This document shows, piece by piece, positions 24,473 to 33,490 of a DNA stretch of 64,000 nucleotides. Each line of letters begins with the position of its first letter. Positions within the stretch are counted from its first letter, which is position 1. The stretch covers positions 1,054,001-1,118,000 of the forward strand of contig NZ_JALRMO010000001.1 of NCBI RefSeq assembly GCF_023276405.1, read 5' to 3'. The notes beneath the pieces are model-generated. The model had not been told where the DNA came from. It did no database searches and saw nothing but the letters and a program-made list of their open reading frames with translations. Made by a program: the position numbers and the translations under genes. This DNA comes from Paenibacillus hamazuiensis (GTDB taxonomy: Bacteria > Bacillota > Bacilli > Paenibacillales > NBRC-103111).

Positions 24473-25360
24473 TTGAATTCACTGGAGAAAGATGCTGCCG
24501 GATTACCTTCAATCAAACGTATCGTGGAAGCGTTTAATGACGGCAGCCTGCCGGCGAAATTTCGCACGACTTCGATGGAAGTGAAGGCCGAAAGCGGGGA
24601 GCTTCCGGATTTGTCGGGCTTCAGGCAGCTTAAGATCAGCGGCAGCGGACAATTTTCCCAATCGGGGCTCAAAACGATGGCGCAGGCTATCGCGCACCCG
24701 GCGATCATCATCGTCGATCTGCGGCAGGAAAGCCACGGCTTCGTAAACGGAGCGGCCGTGAACTGGTTCGCTCCGCACAACGCCGTCAACAAAGGTTACG
24801 GCAACGACGAGGTGCTGCGCAGGGAGAAGGAAGCTTTGGAAAAGCTGAGGCAGGAAGATCCGTTCGTTTTCGACCATGTCGAAGGAAAGTCGGCCGGCGT
24901 GCATGAGCCGATTGCCGGAATGAAGACGGTGCTCTCGGAAGAGGAAGCGGTCAGGCGGGAGGGTCTTATGTATGTACGGTTCTTCGTCACGGATCACCAC
25001 CATCCTTCAGCTGCCGAAACCGATCGCTTTATTCGCTTTGTGAAAACGCTTACCGACGACGTGTGGCTGCATTTTCACTGCCGCGGGGGCGTCGGCCGCA
25101 CGACTACCTTCATGCTGATGTACGATATGCTTCGCAACGTTCCCGATGTAAACTTCGAAGATTTTTTGCGCAGACAGCGGTTGATCGGCGGGCGCGACAT
25201 GTTCCGGATGGACCCCAAGGAGCCTTATAAATACGCGGCGGCTATAGACAGGCTGGAATTTATCCGGACATTCCACGAATATTGCGTGCAAAATTGCGGA
25301 AACGGTTACGAAGTCCCGTGGTCGCAGTGGTTTGGTTCCCGGCAGCAAAGGCGGCAGTAA
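24473..25360 (+). CDS. PTP-like cysteine phytase (inositol polyphosphatase), cytoplasmic
   Basis: A 295-residue enzyme starting at TTG 24473 (site AAAGGCGGTG). The signature P-loop is HCRGGVGRTT with nucleophile C203 and R209 (CX5R). The likely general acid is D174 in FVTDHHHP. VDLRQESHGFVNGAAVNWF at about 81-99 is the conserved PTP-like phytase block (as in Selenomonas PhyA), and the C-terminal GGRDMFRMDP also fits. These enzymes remove phosphates stepwise from inositol polyphosphates. Unlike classic family members it has no signal peptide, suggesting intracellular action on imported inositol phosphates. It is followed 50 bp later by the ABC importer genes. Confidence 0.9.
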   Translation: MNSLEKDAAGLPSIKRIVEAFNDGSLPAKFRTTSMEVKAESGELPDLSGFRQLKISGSGQFSQSGLKTMAQAIAHPAIIIVDLRQESHGFVNGAAVNWFAPHNAVNKGYGNDEVLRREKEALEKLRQEDPFVFDHVEGKSAGVHEPIAGMKTVLSEEEAVRREGLMYVRFFVTDHHHPSAAETDRFIRFVKTLTDDVWLHFHCRGGVGRTTTFMLMYDMLRNVPDVNFEDFLRRQRLIGGRDMFRMDPKEPYKYAAAIDRLEFIRTFHEYCVQNCGNGYEVPWSQWFGSRQQRRQ

Positions 25361-25366
25361 AGCCGT

Positions 25367-25383
25367 GTAAGAAAACGCTTACT
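25367..25383. promoter_or_regulatory. Possible LacI/cre-type operator before importer genes
   Basis: TGTAAGAAAACGCTTAC has GTAAG...CTTAC ends and an AACGCTT core. It lies 28 bp before the GTG start of the first binding-protein gene. Confidence 0.4.
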
Positions 25384-25410
25384 TTGCAGTTTGAAAAAGG
25401 AGGGGTCAAC

Positions 25411-26622
25411 GTGAAACGAAAACATGCATGCTCCACAGCCATTTCTCTGCTTGCGCTTCTTCTGCTCGCGGCGTGCGGCAATACGCCGGCCGGCGGGGGA
25501 GACAGCGGCGGCAAAGCGGGAACAAACGCCGGACAGCCGGCGAAAGCTTCCGCCTGGGCGGAAAAAGCCGGGCTGAACAAGACGGAAAAACCCGAAGAGC
25601 TGTATGCGAAGGCCAAGGAGGAAGGGAAGGTCGTCATCTACTCCCAATCGAGCCGGATCAGCGACGTGAAGGATTCGTTCGAAGCCAAATATCCGGGTGT
25701 GAAGGTCGAGGCGTACAACATCAGCTCGGTCGACATGCTGGAGAAGCTGGTGCGCGAGCACGGCGCCGGGGTGTACAACGCCGATGTCGTTTTTGCCAAA
25801 GATGTGGGCGGATCGTTTACGATGGAGCTGCTGAAAAAAGGCATCGTCCACTCGTATAAGCCTTCCGACATTACCGACAAAATGACGGAGCCTTACAAAA
25901 CCCAGGTTGAGGGTCTCGTGCCTTACCTGGAGGCGCGCGGCATTTTCTACAATACCGACGCTTATCCGGCTCCCCCGATTTCAAACTGGTGGGATCTCAC
26001 AACGCCGGAATGGAAGGGACGGGTAATGATCAGCGACCCGCTGAAGTCGGCCGATACGATGGATCTGCTGCTTGCTTTCGTGCAAAATGCGGACGATATG
26101 AAACAAGCCTACAAAGAAAAATTCGGCAAGGATATCGAGCTTGGCGATTCGCCGAACGCCGGGTACGAATTTATACGCAGGCTGGCGAAAAACGATCCCG
26201 TGCTGTCGAATTCCGGCGGAGACGTCGTCAAGGCGATCGGCAAGCCGGGCCAAAGCAAACCTCCCGTCGGTCTGACCGTCACGACCAAGCTGCGCGAAGG
26301 GCAAAGCCAAGGCCTGAAGCTCGGCGTATCGTACGACATCAAGCCGAAAGTGTCGCACGTCGAGCAGGCGCTGCTGTTTGTCGGCGATCAGTCGGCGCAT
26401 CCGAATGCGGCGAAGCTGCTGATCCGCTGGATGGCCGGGGAGGCTGACGGCAAGGCGGCGGGGCTGAACCCGTTTAATATTCCGGGAGCGTGGCCGACGC
26501 GCAGCGACGTAAGGCCGGGAGAGCAGCTTCCGCTCGGCAAGCTGAACGTTTGGAAATACGACCCTGCATTCAACTATGAAAATGCGGTGAAGGTAAGAGA
26601 TTTTTGGCTTAAGCAGCAATGA
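25411..26622 (+). CDS. ABC importer solute-binding lipoprotein 1 (FbpA/AfuA-like)
   Basis: A 403-residue lipoprotein starting at GTG 25411 after AAGGAGGGG; an upstream in-frame extension was rejected. The lipobox is LLAAC with Cys at residue 22. The mature part is of the iron/sugar-phosphate/phosphonate binding class (EGKVVIYSQSSRISDVKDSF, NWWDLTTPEWKGRVMISDP, NPFNIPGAW). It is closely similar throughout to the next protein. Members of this class bind Fe3+, hexose phosphates (AfuA) or aminoethylphosphonate. Next to two phytases, a phosphorylated inositol or sugar ligand is the favoured inference. It delivers substrate to the fused permease at 28850. Confidence 0.88.
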   Translation: MKRKHACSTAISLLALLLLAACGNTPAGGGDSGGKAGTNAGQPAKASAWAEKAGLNKTEKPEELYAKAKEEGKVVIYSQSSRISDVKDSFEAKYPGVKVEAYNISSVDMLEKLVREHGAGVYNADVVFAKDVGGSFTMELLKKGIVHSYKPSDITDKMTEPYKTQVEGLVPYLEARGIFYNTDAYPAPPISNWWDLTTPEWKGRVMISDPLKSADTMDLLLAFVQNADDMKQAYKEKFGKDIELGDSPNAGYEFIRRLAKNDPVLSNSGGDVVKAIGKPGQSKPPVGLTVTTKLREGQSQGLKLGVSYDIKPKVSHVEQALLFVGDQSAHPNAAKLLIRWMAGEADGKAAGLNPFNIPGAWPTRSDVRPGEQLPLGKLNVWKYDPAFNYENAVKVRDFWLKQQ

Positions 26623-26682
26623 TGTTCGTTTTTGCAGCAGATCTTCGTTCCGTCGAATGAAAAAAAGGGAGGCTGTTAAGCG

Positions 26683-27912
26683 ATGAAAAAAGCTTTTAAA
26701 GGAAAAAGCAAGGCGTTGGCGTCCGTTCTGGTCGTCTGCGCAATGATGGCGCTCAGCGCGTGCGGAGGAGCCGCCGGCACGGGAACAGGCGGGGAGAACA
26801 AAAGCGGAGCCGGCGGATCGAATGCGGGCGGCAAAAACGCCGAGTGGGCGGAGAAGGTCGGTCTGAACAAAACGGAAACGGTAGAGGAATTGTACGAAAA
26901 AGCGAAGCAGGAAGGAAAAGTCGTCGTCTACTCCCAATCGAGCCGGATTAAAGATGTGAAAGCATCCTTCGAAGCGAAATATCCCGGCATCAAGGTGGAG
27001 GCTTACAATCTGACGACCAACGATATCGTCGAAAAAACGATGCGCGAGCAGGGGGCGAACGTCTACAATGCGGACGTTTTGTTCCTGAAGGACGCGGCGG
27101 GCACGGTATCGACCGAGCTGCTCAGCAAAGGCTACGCCCACAAATATATGCCGAAGGATCTTACCGACAAAATGATCGAGCCCTACAAGAGCAAAAGCCC
27201 GGGGCTTGTCCCGTACGTCTCGCTCCGCGCCTTCTATTATAATACGGAAGTTTACAAGGAACCGCCGGTGAAAAACTGGTGGGATTTGACGACGCCGGAA
27301 TGGAAAGGGAAGGTCATTCTTGAGGACCCGGTCCAATCGGCGGATACGATGGACGATTTTCTCGCGGTCATCCAGCATGCCGATGAAATGAAAGCGGCGT
27401 ACAAGGAGAAGTTCGGCAAGGACATCGAGCTGAACGGCACGGAAAACGCCGGCTACGAGTTTTTCAAGCGGCTGCTGAAAAACGATCCGATTCTCGTCAA
27501 ATCGAGCGACGAAGCGGTCGACGCCGTCGGCGCAAAAGGCCAGACCAAGCCGCCGATTGCAGTCAGCGCTTCCAGCAAGCAGCGGGATATCGCCGAGAAG
27601 GGTCTGAAAATCGCCACAACCTACGATATCAAGCCGAGACTTTCCGTCGTCGGACCAAGCTACCTGTACGTGGCGAACAACGCGCCGAACCCGAATGCGG
27701 CCAAGCTGATGATCCGCTGGATGGCCGGCGAAGCGGACGGCAAAGGCGAAGGCTTCAAGCCGTTTAACGTCACCGGCTCGTGGTCGGCGAGAACGGACAA
27801 CGGACGCTCCGATCAGCCGCCGCTCGATAAAATCAAGGTGTGGGACTATGACTCGGAGTTTTTTTACAACAACTACACCAAGTTCAGAGAGTTTTGGCTG
27901 AAAAACCAGTAA
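26683..27912 (+). CDS. ABC importer solute-binding lipoprotein 2 (paralogue)
   Basis: A 409-residue lipoprotein with AGGGAGG before its ATG and lipobox LSAC (Cys 27). It aligns with the preceding protein over its whole length, sharing WAEKxGLNKTE, VYSQSSRI, FEAKYPGIKVEAYN, NWWDLTTPEWKGKV, AYKEKFGKDIEL and LMIRWMAGEADGK. Differences cluster in the likely ligand-contact loops (for example VSASSKQRDIAEK against VTTKLREGQSQG). The tandem duplication suggests that two related ligands, such as different inositol phosphates, share one permease. The protein is outside the cell, membrane-anchored. Confidence 0.88.
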   Translation: MKKAFKGKSKALASVLVVCAMMALSACGGAAGTGTGGENKSGAGGSNAGGKNAEWAEKVGLNKTETVEELYEKAKQEGKVVVYSQSSRIKDVKASFEAKYPGIKVEAYNLTTNDIVEKTMREQGANVYNADVLFLKDAAGTVSTELLSKGYAHKYMPKDLTDKMIEPYKSKSPGLVPYVSLRAFYYNTEVYKEPPVKNWWDLTTPEWKGKVILEDPVQSADTMDDFLAVIQHADEMKAAYKEKFGKDIELNGTENAGYEFFKRLLKNDPILVKSSDEAVDAVGAKGQTKPPIAVSASSKQRDIAEKGLKIATTYDIKPRLSVVGPSYLYVANNAPNPNAAKLMIRWMAGEADGKGEGFKPFNVTGSWSARTDNGRSDQPPLDKIKVWDYDSEFFYNNYTKFREFWLKNQ

Positions 27913-27953
27913 GAGCATAATCACATATACGAAAGATGGGAGTGGAAGCGGCA

Positions 27954-28853
27954 ATGCTGGGATTTTCCATTCAGGCTCCGGTATTTTTAGGCAAACCGAG
28001 CCGCAGCGGCACGAACGATCTTATTGCGAATTACGAGAATGCCGGGCAGTTTTTGCAAGCGCTTAAAGTAAGCGGGATCGGCTCCATCGAGGTGAGAATT
28101 CTCCCCCGAGGGGCCGACCCTCAGTCCTATCAGGAGATGATCGACCTGATCTGGTCGATGGGGCTTCGGCTGACGATCCATGGTCACGTGGCGGGAGAGC
28201 ATCCGGGGACGCGGTTTATCGAAACGTACCCTTCGATGGCGCACATTTTGAAACATTTTCACAAATACCAGGACCGGCTGACGATGACGCTGCACGCGTT
28301 CGACGCCAAAACCGGCTCCGAAGAGGAGCTGCACCGGAAAACGGTCAAGCTGCTGCGGGAATGGACCGCCATGGTGGACGCGGAGGAGCTGCCTCTACGA
28401 TTCGCCGTGGAAAACAACCGTAAGAAGGCGGGCAAGGTCGACCCCGGCGATTCGATCCGCGGCGTCGTCCGGATGGTGGAAGAAATCGATCATCCGGCGG
28501 TGGGCATCTGCTTTGACATGGGGCATTATTACTCGAACCTGCTGAGCGAAAAAGGGCTGAAGCACGCGCCGGACCGGCATTTTGACGAGTTGCCCGAGGC
28601 GGGATTTCTGGAAAAGGTATTCCATACGCACATTCACGGTATCGGCGAGTCCGGCACGCACAATCCGCTCACGGAGGAGCGCAGCCTGCCTCTGGAGCTG
28701 TACGTCGATGCGCTGCACAAGGCCGGTTATCAAGGCATTTACAATCTGGAACTGACACTCGATAAATTCGAAACGCGGCGCAGCGCGAGCGAGCATGTGC
28801 TGGCTTCGGTGCAGCGCGTCAAGGAGGCTGAAGAGAGGTGCAACCGCCCGTGA
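27954..28853 (+). CDS. Sugar phosphate isomerase/epimerase-type TIM barrel protein
   Basis: A 299-residue protein. The ATG at 27954 has GTGGAAG upstream and was preferred; an ATG at 27936 (six residues longer) is possible. The pattern is the AP-endonuclease-2/xylose-isomerase-like barrel: LTIHGHVAGE, MTLHAFDAKTG, RFAVENNRKKAG, GICFDMGHYYSN and FHTHIHGIGESG, with His, Glu and Asp residues suited to one or two divalent metals. Relatives include IolE/IolI-like inositol enzymes and sugar epimerases. It is located inside the importer operon, between binding proteins and permease. It probably acts on the imported and dephosphorylated carbon skeleton. It ends in a GTGA overlap with the permease. Confidence 0.8.
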   Translation: MLGFSIQAPVFLGKPSRSGTNDLIANYENAGQFLQALKVSGIGSIEVRILPRGADPQSYQEMIDLIWSMGLRLTIHGHVAGEHPGTRFIETYPSMAHILKHFHKYQDRLTMTLHAFDAKTGSEEELHRKTVKLLREWTAMVDAEELPLRFAVENNRKKAGKVDPGDSIRGVVRMVEEIDHPAVGICFDMGHYYSNLLSEKGLKHAPDRHFDELPEAGFLEKVFHTHIHGIGESGTHNPLTEERSLPLELYVDALHKAGYQGIYNLELTLDKFETRRSASEHVLASVQRVKEAEERCNRP

Positions 28854-30685
28854 ATCATCTGGAATATTCGAAGCCGGCTTCCCGTTTCAACGCCGTGCGC
28901 CTCGTCAATATGACGAAAAGCATACTGACGAACCCGGTTCATTTGATCAGCATTTTGGCTTTTTTGTTCCTTTGCTACACGATCGTCATACCGATGTGGG
29001 AAATCGTCTCCCATACGTTCACCTGGCATCCGGAGGACGTGCGCGCGGTGCGCAGCGCCCGGCCCGGAGAGCTGACGCTGTACCACTGGGCCCACGTCGT
29101 GGCGAGCGACTTGAGCGAATCGATTTTTTACAAGCCCTTGCTTAATTCCTTCAACATCGCGATCTGGGTTTCCGTTCTATCGATGATCGTCGGAGGAACG
29201 CTGGCGTGGCTTGTGACGAGGACGGACATTCCGCTGAAAAAAACGATCGGCTTTCTGGCGATCATCCCTTATATGCTGCCTTCCTGGATCAAGGCGTTCG
29301 CCTGGCTTGTCGTGTTCAAAAACGACCGGATCGGCGGCAGCCAGGGCCTGCTGCAGTACGTGTTCGGCTTCAACCCGCCGGACTGGCTGTCGTACGGATT
29401 TTTGCCGATCACGCTCAACCTCACGGCGCATTATTACACGTTTTTTTACCTGCTGATTGCCGTTGCTTTAAGCTCGATCAACAGCAGCCTGGAGGAAGCG
29501 GCCGACATTATGGGGGCGAGCCGGTTGACGATATTGCGCAAGGTGACGTTCCCGCTCGTGACGCCAGCGATTTTGTCGGCGCTCATCCTGACCTTCTCCA
29601 AGAGCATGGGCACGTTCGGCGTGGCGGCTTTCCTCGGCCTTCCCGTCAAGTACTATACGATTGCGACGATGCTGTACGGCAGCATGAAAAACCGGATGAT
29701 CTCCGACGCCTACGTGCTCAGCATCATCCTGATCGCAATCTCGTCGATCACGATTTATATCAACCAGCGCGCCATCGGCAAGCGCAAAAGCTACGCGACG
29801 ATCGGCGGCAAAGATTCGCGCAAAAACATGACGCCGCTCGGGCGTTGGAAATATCCGGCGGTTATCGCCGTTCTGCTGTTCATGTTCTCGGCGGCGCTGT
29901 TCCCGCTCCTGCTCCTGCTGCTGCAGTCGTTTATGCTCAAGGACGGGGATTACAGCTGGGCCAACTTCACGACGCATTTCTGGGTCGGCGATTCGATGTC
30001 GAACATCGCTTCCGGGGAAGTCGGCGTCCTGAAAAACGACGGGATCGGCCTCGCCCTGAAAAACTCGCTGAAAATCGCCTTTATTGCCGCCAGCGTCGCC
30101 GCCGTCATCGGCCTCGTCTTCGGCTACATCATCACGAAGGCGAGAAAAACGCTGTCGTCCAAAGTGGTCGAGCAGCTATCGTTCCTGCCTTATTTGATCC
30201 CGGGCATCTCGTTCGCCGCGATTTACTTGTCGATGTTCGCCCAGCCCCGGTTTTTGCTTCCCGCGCTGTATGGGACGCTGACGCTCGTGATTCTGATCAC
30301 GATCGTCAAGGAGCTGCCGTTTGCGACCCGCTCGGGTCTGAGCACGATGTTCCAGATCAGCGGCGAGCTGGAGGAAGCGGCCAAACTGCAGGGCGCCTCG
30401 TGGTTTCGCCGGTTTATCCGGATCATGGTGCCGCTCAGCCGCAAAGGCGTCGTCAGCGCGTTTCTGCTGCTGTTCGTCAGTGCCATGAAGGAGCTCGATC
30501 TGATCGTGCTGCTTGTCACACCGAATACGGGCACGCTGACGACGCTCACGTTCCGTTATGCGGAAAAGGGGTACCAGCAATTTGCCGACGCGATCATCTT
30601 GATCATCATCGCGATCATCCTGATCACCCATTTCCTGGCGACGAAGTTTTTGAAAGCGGATCTTTCCAAGGGCATAGGAGGTTAA
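28850..30685 (+). CDS. ABC importer permease, fused two-domain (FbpB type)
   Basis: A protein of about 611 residues starting at GTG 28850, which overlaps the upstream stop codon (GTGA); GTG 28838 is an alternative. It has about twelve membrane helices in two homologous halves. Each half carries an EAA loop: SSLEEAADIMGASRLTILRK and GELEEAAKLQGASWFRRFIR. Such fused permeases are typical of FbpB/AfuB/PhnU systems for Fe3+, sugar phosphates or phosphonates. One polypeptide provides the full channel, working with the ATPase encoded 8 bp downstream and the two binding lipoproteins upstream. Confidence 0.9.
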   Translation: MNHLEYSKPASRFNAVRLVNMTKSILTNPVHLISILAFLFLCYTIVIPMWEIVSHTFTWHPEDVRAVRSARPGELTLYHWAHVVASDLSESIFYKPLLNSFNIAIWVSVLSMIVGGTLAWLVTRTDIPLKKTIGFLAIIPYMLPSWIKAFAWLVVFKNDRIGGSQGLLQYVFGFNPPDWLSYGFLPITLNLTAHYYTFFYLLIAVALSSINSSLEEAADIMGASRLTILRKVTFPLVTPAILSALILTFSKSMGTFGVAAFLGLPVKYYTIATMLYGSMKNRMISDAYVLSIILIAISSITIYINQRAIGKRKSYATIGGKDSRKNMTPLGRWKYPAVIAVLLFMFSAALFPLLLLLLQSFMLKDGDYSWANFTTHFWVGDSMSNIASGEVGVLKNDGIGLALKNSLKIAFIAASVAAVIGLVFGYIITKARKTLSSKVVEQLSFLPYLIPGISFAAIYLSMFAQPRFLLPALYGTLTLVILITIVKELPFATRSGLSTMFQISGELEEAAKLQGASWFRRFIRIMVPLSRKGVVSAFLLLFVSAMKELDLIVLLVTPNTGTLTTLTFRYAEKGYQQFADAIILIIIAIILITHFLATKFLKADLSKGIGG

Positions 30686-30692
30686 GGCTAAC

Positions 30693-31787
30693 ATGAGCAG
30701 AATCGAGCTGAAAAGCATCAACAAATATTTCGACAACAACCATATTTTAAAGGATCTTGATCTGGTGATCGAGGAAGGCGACTTCATGACGCTGCTCGGA
30801 CCGTCCGGCTGCGGCAAAACGACAACGCTCAGAGTCATCACCGGCCTGGAAAATCCGGAGCGGGGCATCATCACGATCGGCGGAAAGGAAGTCGTCAACG
30901 GCGACAACTATTATTACGCGCCGCCGTCGAAGCGCGGACTGAATCTGGTGTTCCAAAGCTATGCGCTGTGGCCGCATATGACGGTATTCGAAAACGTCGC
31001 GTTCGGCCTGAATATCGGCAAGGTGCCGAAGCTGGAAATCCGCGAGCGGGTGGAGAACGCGCTGGAAAAAATGCAAATCGGCAAATACCGCGACCGCTAT
31101 CCGTCGGAGCTTTCCGGCGGCCAGCAGCAGCGGGTGGCGATCGCCCGGGCGATCGTCACCGAGCCGAAAATTTTGCTGCTCGACGAGCCGCTCTCGAACC
31201 TCGACGCCAAGCTGCGGCTCGAGATGAGAGCGGAGCTGAAGCGGCTGCACCGCGATTTGAAGACGACGATCATCTACGTCACGCACGATCAGGTCGAGGC
31301 GCTGACGCTGTCGACCAAAATCGCGATTTTCTTCGAAGGCAATCTCGTGCAGTTGGACACGCCGAAGGGCATTTACCGCAGGCCGGCCGACATTCGCGTC
31401 GCCGATTTTATCGGCAACCCGAAAATCAACTTCATCGACGCGGATTGCCTGTTCCAAAACGGGCAGCTCGTGACCGAATCGGCGCTCGGCCGCCTGACGC
31501 TGCCGTCGGCGGCGGATTACTCGGGAAAAGTGACGCTGGCGGTTTATCCCGAGGATATTCAGGTATCGCCCGAACCGATCGAGGGCGGCGTGCTGTGCAG
31601 CGTCTATTCCGTGCTGCCGGCCGGCTCGGAGACGCTGTTTCAGCTGACGATCAACGGCGATTTCAGCATCATGGCCAAGGTGATGGGGGATATCGAGCTG
31701 CCGATCGGCAAGATGGTATACATCAAGTTTCCGCCGGAGAAGGTCAACGTGTACGCCAAAGATACCGGAAAGCTGATCGCAAGGTAA
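30693..31787 (+). CDS. ABC importer ATP-binding protein (FbpC/PotA type)
   Basis: A 364-residue ATPase with ATAGGAGG upstream of its ATG. It shows Walker A GPSGCGKTTT, Q-loop VFQSYALWPHMTVFENVAFG, signature LSGGQQQRVAIARAI, Walker B ILLLDEPLSNLD and the switch region THDQVEAL. The C-terminal 120 residues form a TOBE-type regulatory/OB domain (TLAVYPEDIQVSPEP). It powers the fused permease encoded immediately upstream. Nothing is missing in the catalytic motifs. The operon context assigns it to the putative inositol-phosphate or sugar-phosphate importer. Confidence 0.92.
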   Translation: MSRIELKSINKYFDNNHILKDLDLVIEEGDFMTLLGPSGCGKTTTLRVITGLENPERGIITIGGKEVVNGDNYYYAPPSKRGLNLVFQSYALWPHMTVFENVAFGLNIGKVPKLEIRERVENALEKMQIGKYRDRYPSELSGGQQQRVAIARAIVTEPKILLLDEPLSNLDAKLRLEMRAELKRLHRDLKTTIIYVTHDQVEALTLSTKIAIFFEGNLVQLDTPKGIYRRPADIRVADFIGNPKINFIDADCLFQNGQLVTESALGRLTLPSAADYSGKVTLAVYPEDIQVSPEPIEGGVLCSVYSVLPAGSETLFQLTINGDFSIMAKVMGDIELPIGKMVYIKFPPEKVNVYAKDTGKLIAR

Positions 31788-31805
31788 GCGCGGAGGGAGA
31801 AACCT

Positions 31806-32579
31806 ATGACGGCGGTAAGCGGCGATATTTGGCACATTACCCACCTGGAGCTGTTCCTGCGGATGGTGCTCGCGGCCGTGCTGGGCGGAGCGATCGGGAT
31901 GGAAAGGGAATGGAGCAATCATGCGGCCGGTTTCCGCACCCATATTCTCGTTTGTCTGGGTTCGGCGACGATCATGCTGCTCTCGATATACGGGTTTTCC
32001 GAGTTTGTGAACGAGACGAACGTGCGCGTCGACCCGGCCCGGCTCGCCGCCCAGGTGATCAGCGGCATCGGCTTTCTCGGGGCGGGGGCGATTTTGCGCA
32101 ACGGCAGCGTGATCAAGGGGCTGACGACCGCCGCCTCGATTTGGGTCGTGGCCGCGATCGGACTTTGCGTCGGCGCAGGTTTTTTCACCGGCGCCCTGAT
32201 CGGCACCTTTCTTGTTCTGGTCAGCCTGTATCTGCTCAACAAATGGGAAAAACATCTGCTTTGGCACCGAAGGCCCCAGGAGGTCAACGTGGAGGTGCAC
32301 GATTTTCCCGGGGCGCTCGGCCGGATCGCGTCGGCATTCGGAGAATGCGACATTCAAATAGCGAATGTGAAAATGCGGCATGAAGACCAACCGGCCGGGG
32401 ACTCGCCGTCGCCGCTGATGCACCTCAGCTTTACGTTAAAATCGAATACCCCGGAAAAGCTGGCGCAGGCGTTCGAGGCTATTTTCGCGATGGAATTCGT
32501 GACGGCGGTGGAAGCGGCGCATTTCGGGGTGAGAAAGAAACAGCCGGCCGGCGGCGAAGGAAACTCGCTTTCCCTGTAA
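31806..32579 (+). CDS. MgtC/SapB family membrane protein with C-terminal ACT-like domain
   Basis: A 257-residue protein with GGAGGG before its ATG. The N-terminal 150 residues carry the MgtC pattern: VLGGAIGMEREWSNHAAGFRTHIL, SGIGFLGAGAILRNG and TTAASIWVVAAIGLCVGAG, with about four membrane helices. The cytoplasmic C-terminal 100 residues (VNVEVHDFPGALGRIASAF) look ACT-like. MgtC proteins are linked to low-Mg2+ adaptation and control of ATP/phosphate homeostasis. It is embedded in the phytate-related operon, 18 bp after the ATPase. Phytate chelates Mg2+ and Ca2+, so an association with metal release is plausible but unproven. Confidence 0.88.
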   Translation: MTAVSGDIWHITHLELFLRMVLAAVLGGAIGMEREWSNHAAGFRTHILVCLGSATIMLLSIYGFSEFVNETNVRVDPARLAAQVISGIGFLGAGAILRNGSVIKGLTTAASIWVVAAIGLCVGAGFFTGALIGTFLVLVSLYLLNKWEKHLLWHRRPQEVNVEVHDFPGALGRIASAFGECDIQIANVKMRHEDQPAGDSPSPLMHLSFTLKSNTPEKLAQAFEAIFAMEFVTAVEAAHFGVRKKQPAGGEGNSLSL

Positions 32580-32626
32580 CCGGACGGACGACAATTCCAT
32601 AGACGGATAGATAGGTGGATGTGCTC

Positions 32627-33490
32627 ATGAATGGAACTTTATTGATATCGGATTTGGACGGCACTCTGCTCGACAAGGAGCAGCAGATCAGCCGGCAGAA
32701 CCTGGCGGCGATCAACGCATTTCGCGAGCTCGGCGGCATCTTTACTTTAGCGACGGGACGGATGGAGGAGTCGGTCGCTCCGTTTGTCGAGCAGCTGAAT
32801 CTCGACGTGCCGGTCATTTTGTACAACGGCGCGCGCATTTACAGCCCGGCTACGGGGGAGGTGCTGTACGAGAAGCACCTGCCTCTGACGCAGAATCTGT
32901 GGGAACGGATGCTGGACGGTCTTACCGCCGACACCGGGTTGTTCGTGTACCGGGATGGGAAGGTGTATACACCGTCGCGCAACGAGGTGGTCGAGCGCCA
33001 CGAACGCAAGGACGGCGTCGTCTGCAAGCCGCTCTCCGAACGAACCGTGTTGGACCGCATCACGAAGCTGCTGTTCATCTGTTCCGATCTGCAGAAGCTG
33101 ACAGCGTACGAGCAGATGGTGAAGGACAGCGGCATGGAGTGCGGAATGGTGTATTCCGAGTGGAACTATTTGGAAGTGTTGCCTCCCGACGTGTCCAAAG
33201 GCACTGCGCTGCTGGAGCTGATCCGGATTCTCCGGCTCGAGAATGTGTATACGATGGCCGTCGGCGACAATTTGAACGACGTGTCGCTCGTCGAGCAGGC
33301 CGACTGCGGCTTTGCGGTGGAAAACGCGCATCCCGATCTGAAAAAAGCGGCGGACGACGTCACGGTTCATCACGAGCAGCACGCGATTGCCGCGATTATC
33401 AAAGATTTTTTCAGGAAGAGGGGGGTGAGCGTGGATGAGCCATTTGGAGACAGCGCAAGCGATAGCGAAAACGGCGGGAGCCATGATTAG
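32627..33490 (+). CDS. HAD superfamily (Cof-type) phosphatase
   Basis: A 287-residue protein, best started at the ATG at 32627 (AGGTGG upstream; GTG 32615 is a weaker choice). HAD motif I is LISDLDGTLLDK (nucleophile and acid/base Asp), motif II is LATGRMEE, motif III is the Lys of VSKGTALLEL, and motif IV is AVGDNLNDVSLVEQA. The Cof-type C2B cap lies in between. This family dephosphorylates sugar phosphates and related small molecules in the cytoplasm. The stop overlaps the next gene by 56 bp, indicating translational coupling with the inositol-monophosphatase-type enzyme. It probably contributes to dephosphorylation of imported inositol or sugar phosphates. Confidence 0.9.
   Translation: MNGTLLISDLDGTLLDKEQQISRQNLAAINAFRELGGIFTLATGRMEESVAPFVEQLNLDVPVILYNGARIYSPATGEVLYEKHLPLTQNLWERMLDGLTADTGLFVYRDGKVYTPSRNEVVERHERKDGVVCKPLSERTVLDRITKLLFICSDLQKLTAYEQMVKDSGMECGMVYSEWNYLEVLPPDVSKGTALLELIRILRLENVYTMAVGDNLNDVSLVEQADCGFAVENAHPDLKKAADDVTVHHEQHAIAAIIKDFFRKRGVSVDEPFGDSASDSENGGSHD

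Noticed and set aside
25981-27954. 657-codon open frame on the minus strand opposite the two binding-protein genes
   Set aside because: It is antisense to two clearly coding lipoprotein genes, lacks a ribosome binding site and recognisable domains, and is explained by the codon usage of the opposite strand in GC-rich DNA.
30747-32423. 558-codon minus-strand frame opposite the ABC ATPase and MgtC-like genes
   Set aside because: Composition is Arg/His/Gln-rich without motifs; the plus strand encodes complete conserved proteins here.
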